From assembly GCA_027531145.1 (NCBI GenBank), contig JAPZRF010000008.1, forward strand, positions 242,179-306,178: 64,000 nt of DNA, written 5' to 3'. This DNA is from Brevundimonas sp. GTDB taxonomy: Bacteria; Pseudomonadota; Alphaproteobacteria; Caulobacterales; Caulobacteraceae. The notes under the pieces are model-generated. The model was given only the letters and a program-made list of their open reading frames with translations. It did not search any database and was not told where the DNA came from. Made by a program: the position numbers and the translations under genes. Of this stretch, positions 26,252-34,329 are shown piece after piece (position 1 is the first letter of the stretch; the number at the start of each line of letters is the position of its first letter).

Positions 26252-27013
26252 ATGACCGTCGCCGGCGTTCTCGTAACCACCCTCTGGCTGAGCCTGATCA
26301 TCGGGGCCCGCTACCTGCTGGTGGCCGGGGCGGTGCACGCCTGGCTGTGGCGGGGCAAGGGGACCGGGGTTCGGCTCAGCGCCACCCGTCCGTCCGCCCG
26401 GCTGATCCGCCACGAGATCCGCTATTCCCTGATCTCGACGCCGATCTACGCCCTGCCGGCGGCGATCGTGCTGGAAGCCTGGAAGGCCGGCGGCACCCGC
26501 ATCTACCTCGATCCCGGCCAGTACGGCCTGTGGTGGCTGCCGGCCAGCTTCCTGCTGCTGCTGCTGATCCAGGACGCCCACTACTACTGGACGCACCGCC
26601 TGATGCATGACGGGCGCATCTTCGGCTGGGCCCATGCGGCGCACCATCGGTCGCGCGATCCCAGTCCGTTCGCCAGTTTCGCCTTCGATCCGGCCGAGGC
26701 GGCCCTGACCGCCTGGGTCATTCCGGCGCTGCTGTTCGTCCTGCCGGTCAATCTGTGGGTGCTGGTGGCCCTTCTGACCTTCATGACCGCCACGGCGGTG
26801 ATGAACCACTGCGGCTGGGAGCTCTGGCCCGAGCGGTGGGTGCGCGGCCCGGTCGGGCGCTGGCTGATCACCGCGACGCACCACAGCCGGCACCACACCC
26901 ACATGAAGACCAACTTCGGCCTCTACTTCCGCCTGTGGGACCGTCTGTGCGGCACAGACGCCATGCCGCCGGTCAGGGCTCAGACGGGCTCGACCACCAC
27001 GGCGGTGCCGTAG
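26252..27013 (+). CDS. Sterol desaturase / fatty acid hydroxylase family membrane protein
   Basis: 253 aa with about four hydrophobic segments. All histidine clusters of the di-iron fatty acid hydroxylase superfamily are visible: HYYWTHRLMH (HxxxHxxxxH), WAHAAHHRS (HxxxHH) and the C-terminal THHSRHHTHMKTNFG (HHxxHH). The enzyme should hydroxylate or desaturate a lipid in the inner membrane. The substrate in this organism is unknown; carotenoid, hopanoid and ceramide-like lipids are possibilities. Its 3' end overlaps the convergent YbjQ gene by 34 bases. Confidence 0.9.
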   Translation: MTVAGVLVTTLWLSLIIGARYLLVAGAVHAWLWRGKGTGVRLSATRPSARLIRHEIRYSLISTPIYALPAAIVLEAWKAGGTRIYLDPGQYGLWWLPASFLLLLLIQDAHYYWTHRLMHDGRIFGWAHAAHHRSRDPSPFASFAFDPAEAALTAWVIPALLFVLPVNLWVLVALLTFMTATAVMNHCGWELWPERWVRGPVGRWLITATHHSRHHTHMKTNFGLYFRLWDRLCGTDAMPPVRAQTGSTTTAVP

Positions 27014-27300
27014 CACAGCACCTCGGTGATGCCGGGCATGATCTCATTGGCGTCATAGCGCAAGGCGATGACGGCGTTGCCGCCAGCTTCGCGGGTGTGC
27101 TGCAGCAGGGCGTCATAGGCCTCTGCGCGGCCAGTCTCGGCCAGCTTCACATAGGCCCCGACGCGGCCCCCGATCATCGACTGCAGGCCGCCGATGGCGT
27201 CGGACACGACGTTGCGGGAGCGCACGGTGATGCCGCGGGTCACCCCGATCACCCGGACGATGCGGTATCCGGGCAGGTCGTTGGCGGTGGTGGTGAGCAT
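26980..27300 (-). CDS. YbjQ family (DUF74, heavy-metal-binding fold) protein
   Basis: 106 aa from the ATG at 27300. The sequence LPGYRIVRVIGVTRGITVRSRNVVSDAIGGLQSMIGG and EAYDALLQHTREAGGNAVIALRYDANEI is a full match to the YbjQ_1/DUF74 family, which forms a pentameric beta-barrel of uncertain function. It is the last gene of a five-gene minus-strand operon behind thyA, a MazG-like gene, folA and an unknown gene, with a gap of two bases to the preceding one. Its end overlaps the convergent desaturase-like gene. Confidence 0.92.
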   Translation of the reverse strand: MLTTTANDLPGYRIVRVIGVTRGITVRSRNVVSDAIGGLQSMIGGRVGAYVKLAETGRAEAYDALLQHTREAGGNAVIALRYDANEIMPGITEVLCYGTAVVVEPV

Positions 27301-27302
27301 GC

Positions 27303-27674
27303 TCAGTCTCCCGAGGCTTGGGTGACGATGTCGAACCCTCGCTGCACGAGACGTCCGTCGGCGTCCAGCCAGGCGCGGCCCGAGGCCGTACGCGACAGGG
27401 TCGCGATTCTGAACCCCGGCCAGGGGCCCGGCACGGGGTCCCAATCGGGCGTGATGCACGGAACTGCAAGCCGGATTGGCTGGCCTGCGGTGTGCTGGCC
27501 GCCGCGCTCCACGGCCGTGACCCTGCCTTCAACCTGACAGGTCGCGTAGCCGCCCGGTCTCGCCGGCCCCGCCTCGACGGCGGCGACATCGATGACGATC
27601 ACCGCCGCGGCCTGGGCGCGGATCTGGTCGTAGTAATGCGGGGGCAGTTCGGCCGGCGGCATCAGGATGGGCAC
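27303..27674 (-). CDS. Hypothetical protein in the thyA-folA operon
   Basis: 123 aa from a GTG at 27674 with GAGGAGAG upstream; an ATG at 27662 is an in-frame alternative. The protein is a compact soluble domain without a signal peptide: PPHYYDQIRAQAAAVIVIDVAAVE is followed by a beta-rich part (GYATCQVEGRVTAVERGGQHTAGQPIRLAVPC) that could be a small OB-like barrel, and a C-terminal RAWLDADGRLVQRGFDIVT strand pair. I do not recognise the family. It sits 34 bases after folA and two bases before the YbjQ gene and must be co-transcribed. Confidence 0.72.
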   Translation of the reverse strand: MPILMPPAELPPHYYDQIRAQAAAVIVIDVAAVEAGPARPGGYATCQVEGRVTAVERGGQHTAGQPIRLAVPCITPDWDPVPGPWPGFRIATLSRTASGRAWLDADGRLVQRGFDIVTQASGD

Positions 27675-27708
27675 GGCGGGCTCTCCTCGGTCAGCGTCGT
27701 CCGCGGTG

Positions 27709-28224
27709 TCAGCGACGTTCCAGGACGCGGAAGACAAAGGCGTGGTCGTCCTTCTCGCCCGGATCATGCGCCTCCGCAGCGATCTCGACAAACGCGCCCT
27801 CGTCGAAGGGCGGAAATGTGACGTCCCCCTCAGGCTCAGCCTCGACCTCGGTGATGTAGAGCCGCCGCGCCTTGGGCAGGCTCGCCGCGAACAGGGCGGC
27901 GCCGCCGATGATGCAGACCTCGTCGACCCCGTCCTCCGCCGCCTGCTCGCAAGCCATCTCCAGCGCCTCGGTGAGGCTGTGCACCACGACCGCGCCCTTG
28001 GCCGTGTAGGACTCATCCCGGGTCAGGACGATGTTGAGACGGCCGGGCAGTGGCTTGAGCGGCAGGCTTTCCCAGGTCGCCCGCCCCATGACGCAGGGCT
28101 TGCCGACGGTGATGGCCTTGAAGCGCTGCAGGTCGGAGCGCAGCCGCCACGGCAGGTCGCCGTCGCGGCCGATGACGCCGTTGCGCGCGCGGGCGACGAC
28201 CTGGACGAGGGCCGGGCGGGTCAC
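27709..28224 (-). CDS. folA: Dihydrofolate reductase
   Basis: 171 aa from a GTG at 28224 that overlaps the stop codon of the upstream MazG-like gene (GTGA). It regenerates tetrahydrofolate after ThyA. Signature: VVARARNGVIGRDGDLPWRLRSDLQRFKAITVGKPCVMGRATWESLP, with the active-site Asp in RSDLQRFK, then VCIIGGAALFAASLPKARRLYITEVEAEPEGDVTFPPF near the C-terminus. All catalytic elements are present. Third gene of the thyA operon. Confidence 0.95.
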   Translation of the reverse strand: MTRPALVQVVARARNGVIGRDGDLPWRLRSDLQRFKAITVGKPCVMGRATWESLPLKPLPGRLNIVLTRDESYTAKGAVVVHSLTEALEMACEQAAEDGVDEVCIIGGAALFAASLPKARRLYITEVEAEPEGDVTFPPFDEGAFVEIAAEAHDPGEKDDHAFVFRVLERR

Positions 28225-28526
28225 GCGGCAGGCTCCAGCCACCGCAGCCACTTGCGCCGCATAGCCTGTTCCAGATCCACGTCTGCGCTGTCGCAGTAGA
28301 TCAGAAGCATGCCCAGGACGTCGGCCGCCTCGTCCGCGAGCGCCTCGGGATCCGCCGCGCCGCGCGCCCGGCCATCCGCCCGCAGATGCTCTGCGGTGAG
28401 CTCCCCCAGCTCCTCCTGGAGCTTCAGCAGCGCCCAGTCGCCGGACCGGTCGATCCCGTGGCGGGCGGCGTAGAGGTCTGAAATCCGGAGCACGTCAGCC
28501 TTCAGCCCGGCGAGGGTCATCGCCAT
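28221..28526 (-). CDS. MazG-like nucleotide pyrophosphohydrolase
   Basis: 101 aa from the ATG at 28526, which overlaps the thyA stop (TAATG). The MazG/all-alpha NTP-PPase metal-binding pattern is visible: LQEELGELTAEHLRADG provides the ExxE pair and DEAADVLGMLLIYCDSADVDLEQAMRRKWLRW supplies the ExxD pair and the C-terminal helix. Located between thyA and folA, it may clear dUTP or damaged pyrimidine nucleotides (inference from the operon). Substrate not determinable. Confidence 0.85.
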   Translation of the reverse strand: MAMTLAGLKADVLRISDLYAARHGIDRSGDWALLKLQEELGELTAEHLRADGRARGAADPEALADEAADVLGMLLIYCDSADVDLEQAMRRKWLRWLEPAA

Positions 28527-29380
28527 TACTTCGACACCTCGGCCTTGATGTGCGGCCACGGGTCGTAGCCCTCAAGCGCAACGTCGGCGAGCTCATAGGC
28601 GAACAGATCGTCCCGCTTCGCCAGCGTCAGCGTCGGGAAGGGGCGGGGTTCGCGGGTCAGCTGCAGGCGGGCCTGGTCGATGTGGTTCAGATACAGGTGG
28701 GCGTCGCCGAAGGTGTGCACGAACTCCCCCGGCTCAAGCCCGACCACATCGGCCACCATGTGGGTCAGCAGGGCGTAGGAGGCGATGTTGAACGGCACGC
28801 CGAGGAAGACGTCGGCCGAGCGCTGGTACAGCTGGCAGCTCAACTTCCCGTCGGCCACGAAGAACTGGAACAGGCAGTGGCAGGGCGGCAGGGCCATGTC
28901 GTCGACATCGGCCGGGTTCCAGGCCGAGACGATGTGCCGGCGGCTGCTCGGGCTGGTCTTCAGGCCCTCGATGACCCGGCTGATCTGGTCGATGACGCGC
29001 CCATCCGGGGCCGTCCAGCTGCGCCACTGCTTGCCATAGACCGGGCCGAGCTCGCCCTCGGCGTCGGCCCACTCGTCCCAGATGCTGACGTTGTGATCCT
29101 TGAGGAAGGCGATGTTGGTCTCGCCGCGCAGGAACCAGAGCAGCTCGACGATGATCGAGCGCAGGTGCAGCTTCTTTGTGGTCAGCACCGGAAAGCCGCG
29201 GGCCAGGTCGAAGCGCATCTGCCGGCCGAACACGCCCAGCGTGCCGGTTCCGGTACGGTCCTCGCGGCGCACGCCGGTGTCGAGGATATCCTGCAGCAGG
29301 GCCAGATACTGCCGCTCCGGATGATCCGCAGGCGCGGCGGCGTGGACGGCCGGATCAGGCATGGCGACGTGGGCCTTCAT
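28526..29380 (-). CDS. thyA: Thymidylate synthase
   Basis: 284 aa. It methylates dUMP to dTMP using methylene-tetrahydrofolate. Conserved parts: [41 protein letters not shown], the catalytic cysteine in [13 protein letters not shown], and [22 protein letters not shown]. The ATG at 29380 is used; an in-frame ATG at 29362 is also possible. First gene of the operon thyA-mazG-like-folA-unknown-ybjQ. It is divergent from the ketol-acid reductoisomerase gene with about 218 bases between. Confidence 0.96.
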   Translation of the reverse strand: MKAHVAMPDPAVHAAAPADHPERQYLALLQDILDTGVRREDRTGTGTLGVFGRQMRFDLARGFPVLTTKKLHLRSIIVELLWFLRGETNIAFLKDHNVSIWDEWADAEGELGPVYGKQWRSWTAPDGRVIDQISRVIEGLKTSPSSRRHIVSAWNPADVDDMALPPCHCLFQFFVADGKLSCQLYQRSADVFLGVPFNIASYALLTHMVADVVGLEPGEFVHTFGDAHLYLNHIDQARLQLTREPRPFPTLTLAKRDDLFAYELADVALEGYDPWPHIKAEVSK

Positions 29381-29598
29381 GGGACCAGACCATGCCGCCG
29401 ATTCGCCATCTCCGGCAGGCGTCCGATTCGCTCACCCACAGCTATTCGGCCTGGCGCTCGCGCCCGATTGTGGCGAGGTGCACAGTCCTGAAGCGACGGC
29501 CGGACTCTGCGTCGGGGGCTTCATCCTTCGCCAACCGGATGTCGGGGCCGGCGGCTTTCCGGAAGGCGACGACGGCGTTTGGGGCTATATCCTCGCCC

Positions 29599-30624
29599 AT
29601 GACCGAGACCCTGAGCCCGCCGCTTCCCGTTTTCCATGAACAGGATTGTGACCTGTCGCTGATCCGCGCCCGTCGGGTGGCGGTGATCGGCTACGGCAGC
29701 CAGGGCCGCACCCACGCGCTCAACCTGCGCGACTCCGGCGTGACGGACATCGTGGTCGGCCTTAGGGCCGACTCAGGCACCCGCGCCCTGGCGCAAGAGG
29801 ACGGCTTCCCGGTGGAGACGGCGGCCGGGGCGACCCGGGGTGCCGACGTCGTGGCGGTGATGGTCTCGGACGAGGCGCACCGCGATCTGTGGCGCGAGGA
29901 GATCGCGCCGAACGTTCGGCCCGGCGCGGCGGTGATCTTCGCCCACGGCCTGTCGGTGCGCTTCGGGCTGGTGACGCCCGGGCCGGAGATCGATGTGATC
30001 CTCGCCTCGCCCAAGGGCATCGGCCCGCGCATTCGCGAGCTCTATGAGGCCGGGGAAGGGGTCTTCTGCCTGCTCGGAGTGCATCAGGACGCCACCGGTG
30101 CCGCCCGCGCGCTCGGGCTGTCCTATGCGGCGGCGCTGGGCTGCGGCCGCAAGGGCATTCTGGAGACCACCTTCGCCGCCGAGTGCGAGAGTGATCTGTT
30201 CGGCGAGCAGGTGGTCCTCTGCGGCGGCACGGTCGAGTTGGTCGACGCGGCCTTCATGAAGCTGGTCGAGGCCGGCTATCCGGCCGAGGTCGCCTGGTTC
30301 GAGTGCTTCTACGAACTGAAGCTGGTCACGGACCTGCTGCACCGGCTCGGCCCCGCGGGTGCCTTCGCCCGCATCTCCAATACGGCAGAATACGGTGCCT
30401 ATCTGACCGGGCCGCGGGTGATCGGCGCGCCCTCGCGGGCGGCCATGGACGAGGTGCTGGCAGAGGTTCGTTCGGGCGCGTTCGTTGAGCGGTTGATGGC
30501 CGATTATGATGCCGGGTCGCCGGATCTGACGTCGCGTCGGCGAGCCCTGTCTCAACGGCTGATCGAGCAGGCCGGTGCCCGCCTCACGGCGGCGGCACAC
30601 TGCGCCGGAAAAGGGGAAGACTGA
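29599..30624 (+). CDS. ilvC: Ketol-acid reductoisomerase family protein (divergent)
   Basis: 341 aa from the ATG at 29599. The Rossmann loop AVIGYGSQGRTHALNLRDSGV and the acid residues that bind magnesium (ESDLFGEQVVLCGG and EVAWFECFYELKLVTDL) are intact, as is ARISNTAEYGAYLTGPRVI. It would convert acetolactate to dihydroxy-isovalerate in branched-chain amino acid synthesis. One notable change: the usual APKGPGH motif reads ASPKGIGPRI, so the Lys is kept but the following His is replaced by Pro. It may be the only IlvC or a paralogue; no other ilv gene lies in the window. Confidence 0.9.
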   Translation: MTETLSPPLPVFHEQDCDLSLIRARRVAVIGYGSQGRTHALNLRDSGVTDIVVGLRADSGTRALAQEDGFPVETAAGATRGADVVAVMVSDEAHRDLWREEIAPNVRPGAAVIFAHGLSVRFGLVTPGPEIDVILASPKGIGPRIRELYEAGEGVFCLLGVHQDATGAARALGLSYAAALGCGRKGILETTFAAECESDLFGEQVVLCGGTVELVDAAFMKLVEAGYPAEVAWFECFYELKLVTDLLHRLGPAGAFARISNTAEYGAYLTGPRVIGAPSRAAMDEVLAEVRSGAFVERLMADYDAGSPDLTSRRRALSQRLIEQAGARLTAAAHCAGKGED

Positions 30625-30634
30625 TCGGGAGAAA

Positions 30635-30711
30635 TGGTCGGAGTGGCAGGATTCGAACCTGCGACCCCTGCGTCCCGAACGCAGTGCTCTACCAGACTGA
30701 GCCACACTCCG
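30635..30711 (-). tRNA. tRNA-Pro (anticodon CGG)
   Basis: 77 nt on the minus strand. Acceptor CGGAGTG pairs with CACTCCG, the anticodon stem CTGCG/CGCAG has loop TTCGGGA (anticodon CGG), and the T-arm is CAGG-TTCGAAT-CCTG. Discriminator A and CCA are encoded. It begins only ten bases after the ketol-acid reductoisomerase stop. Confidence 0.96.
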
Positions 30712-30725
30712 ACTTGGAGGCGGGC

Positions 30726-30753
30726 TTATAGCCACGGCCTCCGGAGGCCGCAA
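30726..30753 (-). promoter_or_regulatory. Promoter of tRNA-Pro
   Basis: On the minus strand TTGCGG (30753-30748) and CTATAA (30731-30726) with a 16-base spacer, 15 bases before the tRNA 5' end. Confidence 0.68.
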
Positions 30754-30797
30754 GCACGCCTTTTCGCAGCGGGTGAGATTTCGCCCGCTTCTACCTG

Positions 30798-30825
30798 TTG
30801 CAAGCGCCAGGGGGCTGAGCTATCT
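30798..30825 (+). promoter_or_regulatory. Promoter of tRNA-Gln
   Basis: TTGCAA at 30798-30803 and CTATCT at 30820-30825 with a 16-base spacer; the tRNA begins at 30868. Identical architecture to the tRNA-Lys promoter. Confidence 0.7.
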
Positions 30826-30867
30826 GACCGCCTCCCGCCACCGAGGCGGGTGCGCCGGACCTGCCGC

Positions 30868-30941
30868 TGGGGAATGGTGTAATGGTAACACTCCGGTTTT
30901 TGGTACCGTCATTCTAGGTTCGAGTCCTAGTTCCCCAGCCA
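30868..30941 (+). tRNA. tRNA-Gln (anticodon TTG)
   Basis: 74 nt. Acceptor TGGGGAA/TTCCCCA with discriminator G and encoded CCA, anticodon loop TTTTGGT (anticodon TTG), T-arm CTAGG-TTCGAGT-CCTAG. It decodes CAA and, by wobble, CAG. Confidence 0.96.
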
Positions 30942-31229
30942 CCGGCCGCGTCCTCTTCCTTCCCATGAACTCCGACAAGGCCGGTCGAAAGGTGCGCCCG
31001 GGCGCGGCTCTCGGCATCCTGTCCGGCGTCCGGCACCGGGGCGCTGCGCGTGATCTGCAAACCGTTCGACTCCGGCCCGAGGTCCGGCGTGGTGCGGTTC
31101 GTCGAGGCCAGCTCGCGCGAGGGGGGCCTGAGCCCGCCCCGTTGCGCCCTCACCCGACACCCGGGCCGGGGCTCCAGCCGCCGCTGGTGTGAGACGGCAG
31201 CGCGTCGGCCGCCCGACGCGCGCCCGGCC

Positions 31230-33398
31230 TCAGGCCCCCTCCCAGCTGCGCTCCAGCGCCCAGACGGCGAAGGCGTAATCGTGGGCGATCTCCTTGAGAA
31301 AGTCGAACCTTCCCGAGGCACCGCCGTGACCGGCCTCCATGTTGATCTTCAGCAAGACCGGATTGGTCGAGGTGGTCGCCGGGCGCAGGCGCGCCACCCA
31401 CTTCTGCGGCTCCCAGTAGGTCACCCGCGGGTCCGACAGCCCGCCGGTTGCGAGGATCGGCGGATAGGCCTGGGCGCTGACCTGATCGTAGGGGCTGTAG
31501 CTCATCATGTAGTCGTAGGCGTCGGGGTCCTCGAGCGGATTGCCCCACTCAGGCCACTCCGGCGGCGTCAGCGGCAGGGTAGTGTCGCTCATGGTATTTA
31601 TCACATCCACAAACGGCACCTGGGCGATCACGCCGCCCCACAGGTCGGGCCGCATGTTGGTAACCGCCCCCATAAGCAGGCCGCCGGCCGATCCGCCCTG
31701 GGCCACGATGCGGCCGGCGCGGGTGTAGTTGCGCGCGATCAGGTGCTCGGCCGCGGCGATGAAGTCGGTGAAGGTGTTCTTCTTGGTGAAGCGCCGGGCC
31801 TGCAGAAACCAGTTCCAGCCCTTGTCCGATCCGCCCCGGATGTGGGCGATGGCGTAGATGAAGCCGCGATCGACCAGCGACAGCCGTCCCGTCGAGAAGC
31901 TCGCCGGCATGGGGATGCCGTACGACCCGTAGCCGTAGAGCAGCAACGGCGCGGAGCCGTCGACCGGCGTGCTGCGACGGCGCAGCACCGTGACCGGCAC
32001 CAGTTCGCCGTCGGGGGCCGGCGCGTTCAGCCGCTCGACCACATAGTCGGCCGGGTCGTGGCCGGACGGCACCTCCTGCACCTTGCGCAGGGTGCGGGTG
32101 CGGGTCGCCAGGTCGTAGTCATACGTCGAGGTCGGCGTGGAGGGCGAATTGTAGCCATAGCGCATCACCGTGGTGTCGAATTCCGACGCGCCGACAAGCG
32201 ACAGGGCGTAGGCGGGCTCATCGACCGCGATCTCGTGCTCCTGGCCGGCCCGGTCGCGGATGACGATGCGGGTGTTGGCGTCGACGCGTTCCTGACGGGC
32301 GATGAAGTCCTTCACGAGGGCCACCCCCTCAATGTAGCGGCCCGGCGTGTGCGGCACGAGGTCGGTCCAGTAGGCCTTGCCCGGCGACGCGGTGGGCGCG
32401 TTGACGATCTTGAAGTCGATGGCGTCGTCGGCGTTGGTGTGGATCACCCACCGGTCGTCCCAGTGGTCGGCGTCGTACTTGCGATCCACCACGCGGGCTT
32501 CCAACACTGCCGGCGTCGCGGTCGGGGCATCGCCCGGGATGTAGCGAGCCTCGGACGTCACCTGGTCGCCGATGCCGATGAGGATGAAGCGATCATCGGA
32601 GGATCGGCCGACCCCGATGAACATCCCCACGTCCAGCTCTTCATAGACCAGCGCGGTCTCGCCTCCTCGGGCCGGACGGCGGAAAATCTTGTCCGGGCGA
32701 CCGTTTTCGCTGCGGTTGGTCCAGAAGATCCACCGGCTGTCCGGCGAGAAGGTGAAACCGCCGTAGGCCGACTCGATCGGTTCTCCAACGAGCTGACCGG
32801 TCGCCAGATCCTTGACGAAGATGCGATAGAACTCCGAACCTTGGGCGTCCTCGGAGTAGCCGTACAGGGCGTGATCCGGGCTGGCGCTGGCCTGGCCGAC
32901 CTCGGAATAGGCCTTGCCTTCGGCCAGGGCGTTGGCGTCGAGCAGCACCTGCTCGCCCGTTTCCAGACCTCTCGGGCGACGGCAGTACAGCGGGTGCTGG
33001 TCGCCGATCCGGTAACGGAGATAGTACTCCCACGGGCCGTCGGGGGAGGGGACCGAGCTGTCGTCCTCCTTGATGCGGCCGCGCATCTCCTCGAACATTT
33101 GCTCCTGCAGCGGCATGGTCGAGGCCATCAGCGCCTCTCGATAGGCGTTCTCCTCCTCAAGGTGCGCCTTGACGTCAGCCTTGATCAGGCTCGGGTCGCG
33201 TAGCACCGCCTGCCAGTTGTCGTCCTTCATCCACTGATAGTCGTCGACCCGGACGCGTCCCAACTGCTCGATACGCACGGGAACCTTCTTGGCGACAGGC
33301 GGGACAGGCATCGAGGCTCCGGTCTGATGGGCGAGGGCAGGCGTGGCGGCGACGGCCGCGAGCGCGGTGGTAGTCCGTACGAACTGACGGCGGTTCAT
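31230..33398 (-). CDS. S9A prolyl oligopeptidase family, oligopeptidase B-like, Tat-exported
   Basis: 722 aa from the ATG at 33398. The N-terminus MNRRQFVRTTTALAAVAATPALA is a twin-arginine signal, so the folded enzyme is exported by Tat. A seven-bladed propeller with DDYQWMKDDNW and the hinge RFTKKNTFTDFIAAAEHLI precede the catalytic domain: Ser in GGSAGGLLMGAV, Asp in GLSDPRVTYWEP and His in MEAGHGGASGRFD. This corresponds to oligopeptidase B (cleaving after basic residues), although its specificity cannot be proved here. Extended frame starts up to 33839 are not supported. Confidence 0.93.
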   Translation of the reverse strand: MNRRQFVRTTTALAAVAATPALAHQTGASMPVPPVAKKVPVRIEQLGRVRVDDYQWMKDDNWQAVLRDPSLIKADVKAHLEEENAYREALMASTMPLQEQMFEEMRGRIKEDDSSVPSPDGPWEYYLRYRIGDQHPLYCRRPRGLETGEQVLLDANALAEGKAYSEVGQASASPDHALYGYSEDAQGSEFYRIFVKDLATGQLVGEPIESAYGGFTFSPDSRWIFWTNRSENGRPDKIFRRPARGGETALVYEELDVGMFIGVGRSSDDRFILIGIGDQVTSEARYIPGDAPTATPAVLEARVVDRKYDADHWDDRWVIHTNADDAIDFKIVNAPTASPGKAYWTDLVPHTPGRYIEGVALVKDFIARQERVDANTRIVIRDRAGQEHEIAVDEPAYALSLVGASEFDTTVMRYGYNSPSTPTSTYDYDLATRTRTLRKVQEVPSGHDPADYVVERLNAPAPDGELVPVTVLRRRSTPVDGSAPLLLYGYGSYGIPMPASFSTGRLSLVDRGFIYAIAHIRGGSDKGWNWFLQARRFTKKNTFTDFIAAAEHLIARNYTRAGRIVAQGGSAGGLLMGAVTNMRPDLWGGVIAQVPFVDVINTMSDTTLPLTPPEWPEWGNPLEDPDAYDYMMSYSPYDQVSAQAYPPILATGGLSDPRVTYWEPQKWVARLRPATTSTNPVLLKINMEAGHGGASGRFDFLKEIAHDYAFAVWALERSWEGA

Positions 33399-33455
33399 GG
33401 GGGCGGTCCTCTGTAACAGCGGCGGCACCTTGTGCGGGAGCGCGCCGCCGGTCAA

Positions 33456-34328
33456 ATGAAAGCGCTGACAGACAGAGATGGTGGCTGCGTGCTGTTCGAT
33501 CCCGCCCTGATCCAGGACGCGCCGCCGGTCGTCCGTCCGCTGGACGCCGCGCCAGCGCCGGCGTGGGACCTGACGCTGGGCATGATCAACGCCACAGTGA
33601 TGCTCGATCAGCCGCTGGCGGACGGTGCCCGTACCGTTGGCACGGGATTCCTCATCGCAGACCAGGACGCCGCAGGCGCGCCACGCATCCTGCTGGTCAC
33701 GGCCCGTCACGTTCTCGACCGGATGCCGGCGGACCAGATGCGCATCGGCTGGCGCGTGGCCTCGCCGGAAGGTGCCTGGCGGTTCGATCCGCAGATGGTC
33801 GATATCCGTGTCGAGGGCCGGCCGCTCTGGGTTGAACATCCGCTACAGGACGTGGCCGTCATGGCGATTCAGCCCCCGCCCGCCTTCGCCGCCGCCGCCA
33901 TGCCGATCGGCTGGCTGGCCGACGGCGCGACCTTCGACCGGCTTGGCGTCGGGCCGGGCGACGAACTTTACAGCCTTGGATTTCCACAGGGCCTGTCCGC
34001 CAACCGGGCGGGCTTTCCGATCCTGCGGGTCGGCAAGGTCGCGTCCTGGCCGGTGGCGCCGGTGGACGCCTATCCGACCTTCCTGCTCGACTTCGCCGTC
34101 TTTCCCGGCAACTCGGGCGGCCCGGTGTTCTGGAGTCCGTCGGCGCGCCGTCGTCCGGACTCGCCGACGCCGGAGCACCCGTTCATCGGTGGGGTTTTGA
34201 CCCAGGCGGTGGAGGTCGGCGGCCAGACCCTGGGCCTGGCCGTCGTAGCCCACGCCCGTTTCGTGCGGGAAACCATCGCTCTTCTGGATGCAGGCCAGGA
34301 CCCGGACGACGCCGGAGCGGCGGAGTAG
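33456..34328 (+). CDS. Trypsin-like serine protease
   Basis: About 290 aa from the ATG at 33456; a GTG at 33432 with no better site is an alternative. The chymotrypsin-fold triad is readable: His85 in VTARHVLD, Asp in LQDVAVMAI at about 130 and Ser in FPGNSGGPVFW at about 218-225. There is no signal peptide, so it may be cytoplasmic or use an unusual export route. The gene is divergent from the oligopeptidase B-like gene with about 57 bases between. Substrate unknown. Confidence 0.85.
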   Translation: MKALTDRDGGCVLFDPALIQDAPPVVRPLDAAPAPAWDLTLGMINATVMLDQPLADGARTVGTGFLIADQDAAGAPRILLVTARHVLDRMPADQMRIGWRVASPEGAWRFDPQMVDIRVEGRPLWVEHPLQDVAVMAIQPPPAFAAAAMPIGWLADGATFDRLGVGPGDELYSLGFPQGLSANRAGFPILRVGKVASWPVAPVDAYPTFLLDFAVFPGNSGGPVFWSPSARRRPDSPTPEHPFIGGVLTQAVEVGGQTLGLAVVAHARFVRETIALLDAGQDPDDAGAAE

Positions 34329-34329
34329 G

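Noticed and set aside
30965..31192. A 75-aa frame after tRNA-Gln (MNSDKAGRK...)
   Set aside because: No ribosome site, no domain, conflicting frames of similar length; the 288-base region holds no supported gene.
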